Positions 16,846 to 26,199 are shown, numbered from the stretch's first letter. The stretch: DNA of 64,000 nt from Pikeienuella litoralis (GCF_037646705.1 NZ_JBBHER010000007.1:268343-332342); one strand, 5' to 3'. Notes: generated from the sequence alone by a model not told the origin. Numbers and translations: made by a program.

Positions 16846-17693
16846 CCCCGCGCGACCGGCAGGTCCTGATAGGCGCCCCATTCCGACCAGGAGCCGTCAT
16901 AAAGCGCGGTCTTCCGATGGCCGAGCCGGGCGAGGGCGAGCGAGAGAATCGCGGCCGTGACGCCGGAGCCGCAGGTGGTGATCACCGGACGGGCGAGATC
17001 GACGCCCGCCGCCTCGAAAAGCGCGCGCGTCTCCTCGACCGACTTCATGGTCGAGTCAGGATTGAGAAGGGCCGCGTAATGAAGATTCTTCGCGCCCGGC
17101 ATGTGCCCGGCGCGGAGGCCCGCGCGGGGTTCGGGCTCGTCGCCGCGGAACCGGCCGGGGGCGCGCGCGTCGAGCACTTGCGCCTCGTCCAGCTTCAGGG
17201 CCGCGGCGACCTGCGTCACGTCGCGGACGAGAGAGGCGTCCTTTCGGCCGGTGAAGTGGCGTTCACGCGGCGGCGGCGGCATGTCGTCCACCGGCCGCCC
17301 CTCCGCCAGCCATTTTTTCAACCCGCCATCCAGCACCAGAACGTCCGAGTGCCCGAAGACGCGGAACATCCACCAGACCCGCGCGGCGGAAAACAGCCCG
17401 TCCTGATCGTAGACGATGACGCGGTGACCGTCCCCGATCCCCATCGCGCGGACGCGGGCGACGAATTTCTCCACCGGCGGCAGCATATGCGGAAGGGGCG
17501 AGCTTTGATCGGAGATCTCGTCGATATCGAAAAAGCGCGCCTCGGGGATATGCGCGGCTTCGTAATCGGCGCGCGGATCTCCCCCCTGCCCCGGCAATCG
17601 CAAGGTTCCGTCCAGAATCTTCACATCAGGCGCGTTCAGATGGTCCGCGAGCCAAGCTGTGCTGACCAGAACCTGCGGGTCGCTTTCCGGCAT
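16842..17693 (-). CDS. sseA: 3-Mercaptopyruvate sulfurtransferase
   Basis: This 283-residue tandem rhodanese protein transfers sulfur from 3-mercaptopyruvate (or thiosulfate) to thiol acceptors. The inactive N-terminal domain opens VLVSTAWLADHLNAPDVKILDG. The catalytic Cys241 is in the C-terminal domain in TTCGSGVTA, the CG[S/T]GVT loop of mercaptopyruvate sulfurtransferases rather than the CRxGx[R/T] loop of thiosulfate rhodaneses. Other family blocks are AHIPEARFFDIDEISD and RVWWMFRVFGHSDVLVLDGG. A GGAGG ribosome site precedes the ATG. It is the first gene of a two-gene unit with the acetyltransferase downstream. Confidence 0.92.
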   Translation of the reverse strand: MPESDPQVLVSTAWLADHLNAPDVKILDGTLRLPGQGGDPRADYEAAHIPEARFFDIDEISDQSSPLPHMLPPVEKFVARVRAMGIGDGHRVIVYDQDGLFSAARVWWMFRVFGHSDVLVLDGGLKKWLAEGRPVDDMPPPPRERHFTGRKDASLVRDVTQVAAALKLDEAQVLDARAPGRFRGDEPEPRAGLRAGHMPGAKNLHYAALLNPDSTMKSVEETRALFEAAGVDLARPVITTCGSGVTAAILSLALARLGHRKTALYDGSWSEWGAYQDLPVARG

Positions 17694-17797
17694 CCGATCC
17701 TCCCTTGCGTCATTCAGGGTTTAAGCGTGGCGGACGATGGGATCAATCCGAAAGGCCCGGACGCCGGCGCCCGGGTCTTTCGGAAGGCGCGCCCGCC

Positions 17798-18877
17798 TCA
17801 ATTCGGCAGGGCGCCCTCGATCCCCTCGACATAGAAGTTCATGCCGAGAAGCTCCTCATCGGTCGCGGTCTGGCCTTCCGCGAGCCAGGGCGTTCCGTCC
17901 TGTTTGTTGATCGGGCCGGTGAAGGGGCGAATCTTGCCAAGCTGGATGCCGAGCCTCGCGTATTCGGCGAGCGCGACCACCTCCTTCGGCATCTCCTTGT
18001 TGTAAGGCGCGAGGGCGACCATGCCCTGGGCGAAGCCGTCCCAGGTGTCCTGGCTCTCCCAGGTTCCGTCCAGGACCGCCTGCGTCCGCGAGATGTAATA
18101 GGGCGCCCAGCGGTCGATGATCGCGGTGAGCTGCGCGTTCGGGCCGAATTCGGACATGTCCGAGGCCTGGCCGAACGCCTTGATCCCCTTCTCTTCCGCG
18201 ATGGTCATCGGCGCGGCGCTGTCGGTGTGCTGCATGATGATGTCCGCGCCCTGTTCGATCAGCGTGTTGGCGGCGTTCGCCTCCTTGCCCGGATCGATCC
18301 AGGTGTTGGCCCAGACGATCTTGAATTTGACATCCGGATTGACCGACTTGGCGGCGAGATAGGCGGCGTTGATGCCGCGCACCACCTCCGGAATCGGGAA
18401 TGAGGCGATGTAGCCGATCGTGTTGGTCTTGGTCATCTTGCCGGCGATCAGGCCGATGACGTAACGCCCCTCGTAGAAACGGGCCGAATAGGTGGAGATG
18501 TTGTCGGCGCGCTTGAAGCCGGTGGCGTGCTCGAATTTCACATCCTGGAACTGCTTGGCGACCTTCACCGTCGGGTTCATGAAGCCGAAGGACGTGGTGA
18601 AGATCAGGTCGTGGCCCGACTGCGCGAGCTGCCGGATCACGCGTTCCGCATCCGGGCCCTCCTTCACGCTCTCGACATAGGTCGTCTCGACCTTGCCGTC
18701 GAAATGCGCCTCCATCGCCTTGCGGGCGACGTCGTGTTCATGGGTGTAGCCGAAATCGCCGGTCGGCCCGACATAGACGAAGCCGACCTTCAGCGGGTCC
18801 TGCGCCGACGCGCCGGTTCCGAACGCCGCGAGCGCCGCCGCCCCCGCCAGCGCCTGTATGATCTTCATCAGTTTCAT
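17798..18877 (-). CDS. BMP family ABC transporter substrate-binding protein
   Basis: This 359-residue periplasmic binding protein of the Bmp/PnrA family captures purine nucleosides or related compounds for the ABC transporter encoded upstream. It has a signal peptide MKLMKIIQALAGAAALAAFGTGASA, then LKVGFVYVGPTGDFGYTHEHDVARK and SGHDLIFTTSFGFMNPTVKVA, both typical of BMP proteins. The signal peptide carries no lipobox cysteine, unlike the Gram-positive relatives. A strong GGAGGAG ribosome site precedes the ATG, so the upstream in-frame ATG was not used. It is the last gene of the operon ATPase-permease-permease-binding protein. The ligand (nucleoside, or in some relatives other small molecules) is not shown by sequence. 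Confidence 0.88.
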   Translation of the reverse strand: MKLMKIIQALAGAAALAAFGTGASAQDPLKVGFVYVGPTGDFGYTHEHDVARKAMEAHFDGKVETTYVESVKEGPDAERVIRQLAQSGHDLIFTTSFGFMNPTVKVAKQFQDVKFEHATGFKRADNISTYSARFYEGRYVIGLIAGKMTKTNTIGYIASFPIPEVVRGINAAYLAAKSVNPDVKFKIVWANTWIDPGKEANAANTLIEQGADIIMQHTDSAAPMTIAEEKGIKAFGQASDMSEFGPNAQLTAIIDRWAPYYISRTQAVLDGTWESQDTWDGFAQGMVALAPYNKEMPKEVVALAEYARLGIQLGKIRPFTGPINKQDGTPWLAEGQTATDEELLGMNFYVEGIEGALPN

Positions 18878-18919
18878 TCCACTCTCCTCCCTGTGGCGCA
18901 CCCCGTCTCCCCCTTCGGA

Positions 18920-19852
18920 TCAGGATGTCGCAAAGAACGATTTTCCGAGGCAGGCCGGCGCGTTCAGGCGCGCCCGCGCTCCGTCTGCAGATATCACGAC
19001 CAGAACCACGATGGTGACCAGATATGGCGCCATCGACAAGTACTGGCTTTCGACCGGAATGCCGAGAGCCTGCAAATTCAACTGGATGATCGTCACCCCG
19101 CCGAAAAGATAGGCCCCGAGCAGCGCGCGCCAGGGCCGCCACGCCGCGAAAACGACGATGGCGAGCGCGATCCAGCCACGCCCGACCGTCATGCCCTCGG
19201 CCCAGAGCGGCGTCTGCACCACCGCGAGATAGGCGCCGCCGACGCCGGCCATCGCGCCGCCGAACAGGATCGCAGCGACGCGGATCCGGCGCACGGCGTG
19301 GCCTATGGCGTGCGCCGCGTCGTGATTCTCGCCGACCGCGCGAAGGATGAGCCCCGCCCGGGACCGGTTCAGAAACCACCAGACCGCGAAAACCATCGCG
19401 AGCGACGCGTAGACCAGCGGGTCCTGCCCGAAAATCAGCCGCCCGACCACCGGAAGGTCGGTGAGGCCAGGCGCCTCCAGCCGGACCGAAACCGCGAGCG
19501 TCTTCCCCGCGTAGCCCTGCCCGAGCAGCGCCGCGATGCCGAGCCCGAACAAGGTGAGCGCCAGTCCCGTCGCGACCTGATTGGACATGAGATATTGGGT
19601 CATCAGCGCGAAGATCAGCGCCAGCGCCGCCCCGGCCGCGGCCCCGGCGACGACCGCCAGGATGAACGATCCGGTGGCGTCTGCGGCGGCGAATCCGCCG
19701 ATCGCGCCGACGATCATCATCCCCTCGACGCCGAGGTTGAGAACGCCGGATTTCTCCACGACCAGCTCGCCGATCGCGGCGAAAAGCAGGGGCGTCGCGG
19801 CGACGATCAGGCTCATCATGATCTCGACCGGGCTCAGGGCGGACAGGTCCAT
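18920..19852 (-). CDS. ABC transporter permease (BMP-type nucleoside uptake)
   Basis: This 310-residue polytopic inner-membrane protein (about eight segments) belongs to the branched-chain/ribose permease superfamily. The segment FAAIGELVVEKSGVLNLGVEGMMIVGAIGGF is the hallmark of the second permease of nucleoside-type BMP transporters. The later PGLTDLPVVGRLIFGQDPLVYASL also fits. The ATG at 19852 overlaps the stop of the preceding permease gene as TGATG; a GTG one codon earlier is equally possible. With its partner permease it forms the membrane channel through which the substrate crosses. Confidence 0.88.
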   Translation of the reverse strand: MDLSALSPVEIMMSLIVAATPLLFAAIGELVVEKSGVLNLGVEGMMIVGAIGGFAAADATGSFILAVVAGAAAGAALALIFALMTQYLMSNQVATGLALTLFGLGIAALLGQGYAGKTLAVSVRLEAPGLTDLPVVGRLIFGQDPLVYASLAMVFAVWWFLNRSRAGLILRAVGENHDAAHAIGHAVRRIRVAAILFGGAMAGVGGAYLAVVQTPLWAEGMTVGRGWIALAIVVFAAWRPWRALLGAYLFGGVTIIQLNLQALGIPVESQYLSMAPYLVTIVVLVVISADGARARLNAPACLGKSFFATS

Positions 19853-20913
19853 CACGCCGCCCCCCTGCGCCGGATTCTGAAATTCACGAGGATATCCACG
19901 CCGAGAAGGAAAAAGAGCAGCATTCCCTGAAAGACGCTGATCGCCGCCGCCGGCAGGTTCATCGCGATCTGCGCGGATTCGCCGCCGATATAGGTGAGCG
20001 CCATCACGCCGCTGGCGAGGACGACGCCGATGGGATGGAGGCGGCCGAGAAACGCGACGATGATGGCGGTGAACCCGTAGCCGGACGGCAACCCCGGAAC
20101 CAGCTGGCCGACCGGCCCGGCGGCGTCGAACATCCCGGCGAGCCCGGCCAGCGCGCCGGAGAGGCCGAGGCAGGCGGCGACCAGCCGCCCTTCGCGGAAG
20201 CCGGCGAAGCGCGCCGCGCGCGGCGCCTGACCGAAGAGCTTGATCTGAAAGCCGAAGACGTGCCGCTGCAGCAGGATGTAACCGAGCGCCGCCACGCCAA
20301 GCGCGACCAGCGCGCCGACATGGGCGCGGCTGCCCGTGATGAGGAGCGGCAACGTCGCGCTGTCATGGAACATCCGGCTTTCCGGGAAATTGAATCCGTC
20401 GGGGTCGCGGAGCGGGCCGGAGACCAGCGCGGAGAGGAGCAGCTCCGCGACATAGACCAGCATCAGGGAGGTGAGGATCTCGTTCGCGTTGAAACGAATC
20501 CGGAGGATCGCCGGGATCAGCGCCCAGGCGGCGCCGCCAGCCGCCCCCGCCAGCGCCATCAGCGGCAGAAGCCACACGCCTTCCGTCTCGTAGAAGGCGA
20601 GCGCGACCATTCCGGCGGCGAGCGCGCCGATGATGAACTGCCCCTCAGCCCCGATATTCCAGACGCCGGCGCGAAATCCGAAGCTGAGCCCGATGGCGAT
20701 GAGCGCCAGCGGCGTTCCTTTCACCAGAAGCTCGGTGCGGCTGTACGGGTCGAAAAACGGCTGGATGAAAATCAGCCGCACGGCTTCGACCGGGTCCTTT
20801 CCGAGAAGGGCGAAAAGCGCGAGCCCGGCGAGCATGGTCAGCGCCACCGCGAAGACCGGCGTCAGCCAGACCATGGCGCGGGACGCCTCCTTTCGCGCCT
20901 GAAGCTCAAACAT
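19852..20913 (-). CDS. ABC transporter permease (BMP-type nucleoside uptake)
   Basis: This 353-residue polytopic permease is the heterologous partner of the permease just downstream. It has LIFIQPFFDPYSRTELLVKGTPLALIAIGLSFGFRAGVWNIGAEGQ over about residues 47-93, containing the conserved G-x-x-N-IG-AEGQ loop that contacts the ATPase. MLVYVAELLL and the loop PVGQLVPGLPSGYGFTAIIVAFLGRLHPIG further along also match the family. Its start overlaps the end of the ATPase gene by eight bases and its stop overlaps the next permease, so all four genes form one operon. Length is normal. Confidence 0.88.
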   Translation of the reverse strand: MFELQARKEASRAMVWLTPVFAVALTMLAGLALFALLGKDPVEAVRLIFIQPFFDPYSRTELLVKGTPLALIAIGLSFGFRAGVWNIGAEGQFIIGALAAGMVALAFYETEGVWLLPLMALAGAAGGAAWALIPAILRIRFNANEILTSLMLVYVAELLLSALVSGPLRDPDGFNFPESRMFHDSATLPLLITGSRAHVGALVALGVAALGYILLQRHVFGFQIKLFGQAPRAARFAGFREGRLVAACLGLSGALAGLAGMFDAAGPVGQLVPGLPSGYGFTAIIVAFLGRLHPIGVVLASGVMALTYIGGESAQIAMNLPAAAISVFQGMLLFFLLGVDILVNFRIRRRGAA

Positions 20914-22489
20914 GGAGATCCGCCGGCTCGGCGCTCCGCGCGCCGCCGCCCATCATCAGGCCGATCTGCTCCACGGTGAGGTCGGCGACCGGCACCGGAA
21001 ACGAGAGCCGCCCCGCCGCGATCACCGAAAGCAGGGTGGAGATCTCCGTCAGCTCGTCAAGGTCCTGGCTGATCACCATCACCGCCGCCCCAGCCCGCGC
21101 CAGCGCGCGGATCGCGTCATGGATGACCTCCGCCGAGCCGGCGTCGACGCCCCAGGTCGGCTGCGCGGCGATGAACACATCCGGCCGCTGCGCGATCTCG
21201 CGGCCGACGACGAATTTCTGCAGATTGCCGCCGGAAAGGGATTTCGCGGCGTGCTCGACGCCAGCGGCGCGGACGCCGTATTCCGCGACCACCCGCCGCG
21301 CGAAAGCGGCGGCGGCGGGGTATCTGATGAACCCGCCCCGGGTCAGATCGGCGCGGGCGCGCGCGGTCAGCACGGTATTTTCGGTCAGGGACATGTCCGG
21401 CGCGGCGGCGTGGCCGAGACGCTCCTCCGGCGCGACGGAGAGCCCCCGCTTGCGGCGCGCGTTCGGGCCAAGATGGCCGATCGGCTCGCCGGAGAGGCGG
21501 ATCGCCGCCGACGGCGCCTTCGTCTCGCCCGAAAGCGCGGCCAGAAGCTCATCCTGCCCGTTCCCCGCGACGCCGCCGACGCCGAGGATGTCGCCGGCCC
21601 GGAGGCTGAGGCTCAACTCCTTCAGATCGACGCCGAAGGGCGGCGCGCCGGGGAGAGTCAGCTTCTCGATCGTGAGGCGCGCGGCGCCGGGTTTCCAATC
21701 CGCCGGCCGGGGAGGCTTGAGGCTTCGTCCGATCATCAATTCGGCGAGGCTGCGCGCGGTCTCCTCGCGCGGGTCGCGCGTTCCCGCCACCTTGCCGCCC
21801 CTCAGGATCGTCGCGCCATGGCAGAGCGTGCGGATCTCGTCCAGCTTGTGGCTGATATAGAGGATCGCGACGCCTTCCGCGCTGAGCTTGCGCAATGTCG
21901 AGAACAGCCGGTCGATCTCCTGAGGAGACAGAACCGATGTCGGCTCGTCCATGATCAGAAGCCGTGGATTCTGCAGGAGCGCGCGAACGATCTCGATTCT
22001 CTGCCGCGCGCCCACGGAAAGCTCTCCGACCAGCCGGCCCGGATCGAGCGGCAGGCCGTAGGCCTCGCTTATCTCGCGAATCCGGGCGTTCAGCGCGCGT
22101 GTCTTCGGCGCGTCGTTCATGCCGAGCGCGACATTCTCGGCGACGCTCAGCGCCTCGAACAGCGAAAAATGCTGAAAGACCATGCCGACGCCGGCGGCGC
22201 GCGCCTCGCTTGGCCGCATCGGGGCGTAGGGCGCGCCAGCCATTCGCATATCGCCGGTATCCGGGCGCAGAACGCCATAGATCATCTTCACCAGAGTCGA
22301 TTTTCCAGCGCCGTTCTCACCGAGTATGGCGTGGATCTCGCCCGGCCGGACGCTGAAGGCGACCCCGTCATTCGCCGTGACGCCGGGGAAGGATTTCGTC
22401 AGCCCGCGCGCCTCGAACAGCGGCGGGCCGTCTCGTCTCCCGTGTGTCGTCTCCAGCGTCAAGCGCGCCCCGATTCTTTCCATCTTCAC
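20906..22489 (-). CDS. ABC transporter ATP-binding protein, two ATPase domains
   Basis: This 527-residue ATPase drives the BMP-type importer. The first domain has Walker A ILGENGAGKSTLVKMIYG, signature LSVGARQRIEIVRAL and Walker B LLIMDEPTSVL. The second has a degenerate Walker A (GVGGVAGNGQDELLAALSG), signature LSGGNLQKFVVGREI and no full Walker B (FIAAQPTWGVD). This asymmetry is normal for the ribose/nucleoside class, where only one site is fully active. It is the first gene of the operon; a few bases upstream of the ATG is AGGAAGG-like sequence in poor context. It lies about 230 bases from tRNA-Asn, with no gene in between. Confidence 0.9.
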   Translation of the reverse strand: MKMERIGARLTLETTHGRRDGPPLFEARGLTKSFPGVTANDGVAFSVRPGEIHAILGENGAGKSTLVKMIYGVLRPDTGDMRMAGAPYAPMRPSEARAAGVGMVFQHFSLFEALSVAENVALGMNDAPKTRALNARIREISEAYGLPLDPGRLVGELSVGARQRIEIVRALLQNPRLLIMDEPTSVLSPQEIDRLFSTLRKLSAEGVAILYISHKLDEIRTLCHGATILRGGKVAGTRDPREETARSLAELMIGRSLKPPRPADWKPGAARLTIEKLTLPGAPPFGVDLKELSLSLRAGDILGVGGVAGNGQDELLAALSGETKAPSAAIRLSGEPIGHLGPNARRKRGLSVAPEERLGHAAAPDMSLTENTVLTARARADLTRGGFIRYPAAAAFARRVVAEYGVRAAGVEHAAKSLSGGNLQKFVVGREIAQRPDVFIAAQPTWGVDAGSAEVIHDAIRALARAGAAVMVISQDLDELTEISTLLSVIAAGRLSFPVPVADLTVEQIGLMMGGGARSAEPADLHV

Positions 22490-22673
22490 GCATCAGGAAG
22501 GTGCGAAGCCAATATGGCCTTTCGCGGCGAGCGTAAAGCGCGCGTGTGGAGCGGGCCGGAAAACCGATGCCGCGCCGTCCGCATCCGGGCCTTGTCTCCC
22601 GACATGAATTCGCGGGCCGAAGGCGCGCGGCTCACGATAAATGCGCACGCCGCCGGTGCGGCGAGATTACATG

Positions 22674-22702
22674 CTGGACGCCGCCTCAACCCTTTGCTAC
22701 AC
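22674..22702 (+). promoter_or_regulatory. Possible promoter of tRNA-Asn
   Basis: CTGGAC (22674-22679) and CTACAC (22697-22702) are separated by 17 bases and end 18 bases before the tRNA, the right place for a housekeeping promoter. Both hexamers are only partial matches. Confidence 0.3.
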
Positions 22703-22720
22703 GCGCTGCCACGGTTCTGA

Positions 22721-22795
22721 TCCGGCGTAGCTCAGTGGTAGAGCATCGGACTGTTAATCCGCTGGTCGTAGGTTCGAATCCTACCGCCGGAGCCA
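22721..22795 (+). tRNA. tRNA-Asn (anticodon GTT)
   Basis: This 75-base tRNA folds as a full cloverleaf. The acceptor stem TCCGGCG pairs with CGCCGGA, the D-arm is GCTC-AGTGGTA-GAGC, and the anticodon loop CTGTTAA carries GTT at 22753-22755. The T-arm is GTAGG-TTCGAAT-CCTAC. The 3' end GCCA, including CCA, is encoded. It is an isolated tRNA. I see no duplicated 3' end nearby that would indicate an integrated element. Confidence 0.97.
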
Positions 22796-23067
22796 GAGCC
22801 GAAATAAATCCCTTGAAAACAGTGAATTAGGCGAACGGACCCGTCCGGTTTCGCGCTCGTCTCCCGTCTGCGCCCGCGGCTGCGGCTCAAGGCTCCGCGC
22901 TCCAGAGTCGGGGCTGCGAATGGGAGCGGCCTCTTTTCCGACACGGCGCGGCCGCGTCTGTTGGTTTCGCCAGCGCCCGTGGGCGGCGCGGCGGCCGGCC
23001 ATTGATCCCGCGCCTCGGGCTCGTATACCGGACTTGAGGCGAGACGGGCGGGCGGAGAGGGCGGGGA

Positions 23068-25056
23068 ATGGCGATCCTTCTGGGGGTGGACACGGGCGGC
23101 ACGTTCACTGACGCGGTGGTCTATGACGAAGCGGCGGCGCGGATTCTCGGCAAGGCGAAGGCGCTGACCACGCATCAGGATCTCGGGCGCGGCGTCGCGG
23201 CGGCGGCGGCGGCGGCGCTGGCGGCGGCGGAGGTGGGCGCGGAGCGGATCGCGCTGGTCTCGCTCTCGACCACGCTGGCGACCAATGCGCTGGTCGAGGG
23301 GCTGGGCGACCCGGCGGCGCTGGTGATGATCGGCTTCGGACGGGAGGATCTTCAGCGGGCGGGCCTCGCCAAGGCGTTGGGCTCGGACCCGGCGCTCCTG
23401 ATCGCGGGGGGGCACCGGAGCGACGGCGCCGAGGCGGCGCCGCTCGACGAGGGCGCGCTTCGCGAGGGCGCGCGCGCCGCCGCGTCGCGCGTCGCGGGGT
23501 TCGCGGTCGCGGCGGTGTTCGGGGTGCGCAACCCGGAGCACGAGGCGCGGGCGGCGGAGATCGTGCGGGAGGAGACCGGCCGCCCCGCGACATGCAGCCA
23601 CGCGCTTTCCGCCCGGCTCGGCGGGCCGCGCCGGGCGCTCACCACGCTGTTGAACGCCCGGCTCGTCGGCATGATCGATCGGCTGATCGAGGGGGCGGAG
23701 ACGCGGCTGGCGGGCCTGGGCGTCTCGGCGCCCCTGATGGTGGTGAAGGGCGACGGCGCGCTGATGAGCGCCGCCATCGCCCGCGCGCGGCCGATCGAGA
23801 CGATCCTCTCCGGCCCGGCGGCGAGTCTCGTCGGCGCCGCGCATCTCACCGGGCTCACCCGCGCCATCGTCGCGGATATCGGCGGCACGACCACGGATAT
23901 CGCGGTGCTGGCGGGGGGCCGGCCGCGGCTCGATCCGGCGGGGGCGCGGGTCGGCGGCTGGCGCACCATGGTCGAAGCGGTGGCGATGCGCACCCACGGG
24001 CTCGGCGGGGACAGCGAGGTGACGCTGGACGAGGCCAGTCTCGAGGCGCGGCTTGTGCTGGGGCCGCGCCGGGCGGTTCCGATCAGCCTCTTCGCGCGGG
24101 AATGGGCGGGGGCGCATGACGCGCTCGACCGGCAATTGCGGCGGGAGCAGGCGGACCCGGCGGACGGGGTTTTCGTGCGGCCCGGCGCGCGGCGCGCGGG
24201 GCTGGAGAGCCTGGGCGCGCGTGCGGCGGATCTGATGGGCCGGATCGGCGCGGGCGCGGCGCTGGAGACCCTTGATCTCGCGCCGCGCGGGCGGCTCGCG
24301 CTGAAGCGGCTGCTGGCGGACGGGTATCTCCGGCGGGTCGCCTTCACGCCGACCGACGCCGCGCATGTTCTCGGCCTGCATGACGAATGGGACCGCGAGG
24401 CGGCGGGAAAGGCGGCGGCGCTTTTCGCGCGCCGCAAGGCCGCGAATGGCGAGCGGGCGGCGCCGGACGGCGCGGCGCTGGCCCGGATGACCATCGACGC
24501 GCTGACCCGCCGCTCGGCGGAGCTGGCGCTGGAGGCGGCGCTGGCGGAGGACGGGTTCGAGGCGGACGGCATGGCGCGCGCGCCGCTGGCCGCGGCGGCG
24601 CTGGACCGGCGGCGGGGGTTTGCGGCCGCGGAACTCTCCCTCACCGCGCCGCTGATCGGGCTCGGGGCCTCCGCGCCGGTCTATTATCCGGCGGTCGGGC
24701 GGCTGGCCGGGGCGGAGACCACGATCCCCGAGGACGCCGGGGTCGCCAACGCGGTCGGCGCGGTGGTCGGCCGGGTCGAGGCGAAGGCGGAGGCGCTGAT
24801 CCTCTCCGCCGAAGACGAGGAGGGCTACGAGGTGCTGGCCGGCGGCCCGCCTGCGCGGGTGGAGACCCTCGGCGCGGCGAAGGCGATGGCGGAGACCTGG
24901 GCGCGCGGCGCGGCGCTGGCGCGGGCGGTGGAGGCGGGAGCCGACGCGCCGGAGGTCGCCGCGAGCTGGGAGGAGAAACGCGCCACGGTGCGGGGCCGCG
25001 CGACGCTGGCCGAAGCGCGGGTGACCGCGGTGGCGAGCGGGCGGCCAAGGTTTTGA
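23068..25056 (+). CDS. Hydantoinase/oxoprolinase family protein (HyuA-like subunit)
   Basis: This 662-residue protein belongs to the HyuA half of ATP-dependent hydantoinases and 5-oxoprolinases. The N-terminal phosphate-binding loop is LLGVDTGGTFTDAVVYDE, and STTLATNALVEG is the next conserved block. In the middle, VADIGGTTTDIAVLAGGRP is the second actin-like ATPase motif. Length is normal for a single HyuA subunit. No HyuB-type partner gene lies next to it, and the downstream 720 bases contain no gene, so it stands alone; its substrate cannot be deduced. GGAGAGGG precedes the ATG. Large arginine-rich antisense frames over this gene are shadows of its extreme GC content. Confidence 0.87.
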   Translation: MAILLGVDTGGTFTDAVVYDEAAARILGKAKALTTHQDLGRGVAAAAAAALAAAEVGAERIALVSLSTTLATNALVEGLGDPAALVMIGFGREDLQRAGLAKALGSDPALLIAGGHRSDGAEAAPLDEGALREGARAAASRVAGFAVAAVFGVRNPEHEARAAEIVREETGRPATCSHALSARLGGPRRALTTLLNARLVGMIDRLIEGAETRLAGLGVSAPLMVVKGDGALMSAAIARARPIETILSGPAASLVGAAHLTGLTRAIVADIGGTTTDIAVLAGGRPRLDPAGARVGGWRTMVEAVAMRTHGLGGDSEVTLDEASLEARLVLGPRRAVPISLFAREWAGAHDALDRQLRREQADPADGVFVRPGARRAGLESLGARAADLMGRIGAGAALETLDLAPRGRLALKRLLADGYLRRVAFTPTDAAHVLGLHDEWDREAAGKAAALFARRKAANGERAAPDGAALARMTIDALTRRSAELALEAALAEDGFEADGMARAPLAAAALDRRRGFAAAELSLTAPLIGLGASAPVYYPAVGRLAGAETTIPEDAGVANAVGAVVGRVEAKAEALILSAEDEEGYEVLAGGPPARVETLGAAKAMAETWARGAALARAVEAGADAPEVAASWEEKRATVRGRATLAEARVTAVASGRPRF

Positions 25057-25776
25057 CAGGGGCGGCGCGCCTCTCCGCCGAACGCCTCCCTCCTCCGCCG
25101 GCCGGGCTTCGAGCGTCTGGCGGCGCCGCGACCACTGGTGGACGCCGCCGAATTTCTTGAGGAAGAAGGGCGCGATCTTGAATGGCGGATTGCGAAGGAG
25201 TAATTTGCGGCGTGGCTTGGAGATCCTGGTCGCGTAGAGAAAAGCCTTCGCGGCGCCATGGCTCTGAACGGAGCCAAGTGGGGCTCGCCATGGCCGATTT
25301 CGACATAGACAGGAGCGGTTTGGCCCCGGGCCGCGCCGCCGGCATGATCGACGCGCCACTCGGTCTTGTCCGGGATCGGACGATCCCGATTGCCGATTGG
25401 CCGCAATGGAGCAACGCTGTCATCAGGACCGATGCGTCTGGGCCGACCGGGAGCGGCGGCGGCTTTCGTTGAGCGGCCGACGATCCGTCGATCCAGTCTC
25501 GCATCGAGAGCTTCGACATTGGTCGCCATGTCGGCTGATCCGGGGACGCGCCGCTGATCCGCGCACGCCCCGCCTGGCGATGCTCAGAGATGGACGGGAG
25601 GGCGCATGCCGAGACGGAAGAGCCTCTCCGCGGTCCCTCGGCGCGGCCGCCTCCGACCCTCCGTTCCGGCATGATCGTTTCGGCGCCGATGCAAGGTTGC
25701 GAAACGCGGGCCGGCGAGCCGGTCGCGTGATCGCGCAAATCATCTTTCACAATCAACCCTCTGTCGGAGGTCGGCA
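25057..25776. other. Gene-free 720-base region, possibly decayed sequence
   Basis: Several frames stay open for 90-130 codons on both strands, but none has a good start, native-looking composition or a recognisable domain. The stretch near 25140-25330 is less GC-rich than its neighbours and might be the remains of an inactivated gene or mobile element, but no transposase motif, terminal repeat or target duplication is visible. A CGGAGG ribosome site at the right end belongs to the DUF2306 gene. Confidence 0.45.
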
Positions 25777-26199
25777 ATGACCCTTGCTCCGCTCATGGCG
25801 GCGCCCGCCGTCGTTTTCGCCCATGCCGTTGCGGCGATGCTCGCTCTTCTTCTCGGGGCGGCGCAGCTCGCGTTGCCGAAGGGGACGACGCCGCACCGGC
25901 TCATGGGGTGGGTCTGGGTGTTCCTGATCGCCGCAGTGGCGGCGTCGTCCTTCATGATCCACACGATCTGCCGGTTCGGGCCGTTCAGCCTCATTCACGG
26001 GCTGTCGATCCTGACCCTGATCCTGTTGCCGGTCGCAGTCATGCACGCCCGTGGTCATCGCGTCGCCAAGCATCGGCGCGCCATGATCCTGCTCTTTATG
26101 GGCGCGTTGGTCGTCGCGGGGGTGTTTACTCTGTCGCCGGGTCGCATCATGCACGACGTGGTCTTCGGAACCATCACCCATCACGGCGCTTGCTTTTGA
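25777..26199 (+). CDS. DUF2306 family membrane protein
   Basis: This 140-residue protein has four predicted membrane helices, near residues 8-30, 43-65, 71-90 and 102-120. The sequence contains FAHAVAAMLALLLGAAQLALPKGTTPHRLMGWVWVF, in which the histidine in HAV and the PHRLMGW loop are typical of DUF2306 proteins, and KHRRAMILLFMGALVVAGVFTLSPGRIMH in the last part. Paired histidines within the helices suggest binding of haem or metal, as proposed for similar four-helix proteins; no function has been established. A CGGAGG ribosome site precedes the ATG. It appears monocistronic. Confidence 0.8.
   Translation: MTLAPLMAAPAVVFAHAVAAMLALLLGAAQLALPKGTTPHRLMGWVWVFLIAAVAASSFMIHTICRFGPFSLIHGLSILTLILLPVAVMHARGHRVAKHRRAMILLFMGALVVAGVFTLSPGRIMHDVVFGTITHHGACF

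Noticed and set aside
22721..23067. Integration site of a mobile element at tRNA-Asn
   Set aside because: No repeat of the tRNA 3' end, integrase gene or phage-like gene is found within the window.
22732..25359. 875-codon minus-strand open frame across tRNA-Asn and the hydantoinase gene
   Set aside because: It is arginine/proline-rich, lies over the tRNA and is the antisense shadow of a gene with extreme G/C third positions; the plus-strand HyuA protein has clear motifs.
25182..25472. 96-codon plus-strand frame in the gap downstream of the hydantoinase gene
   Set aside because: It has no ribosome site, family match or conserved composition, and competing frames on the other strand are as long.
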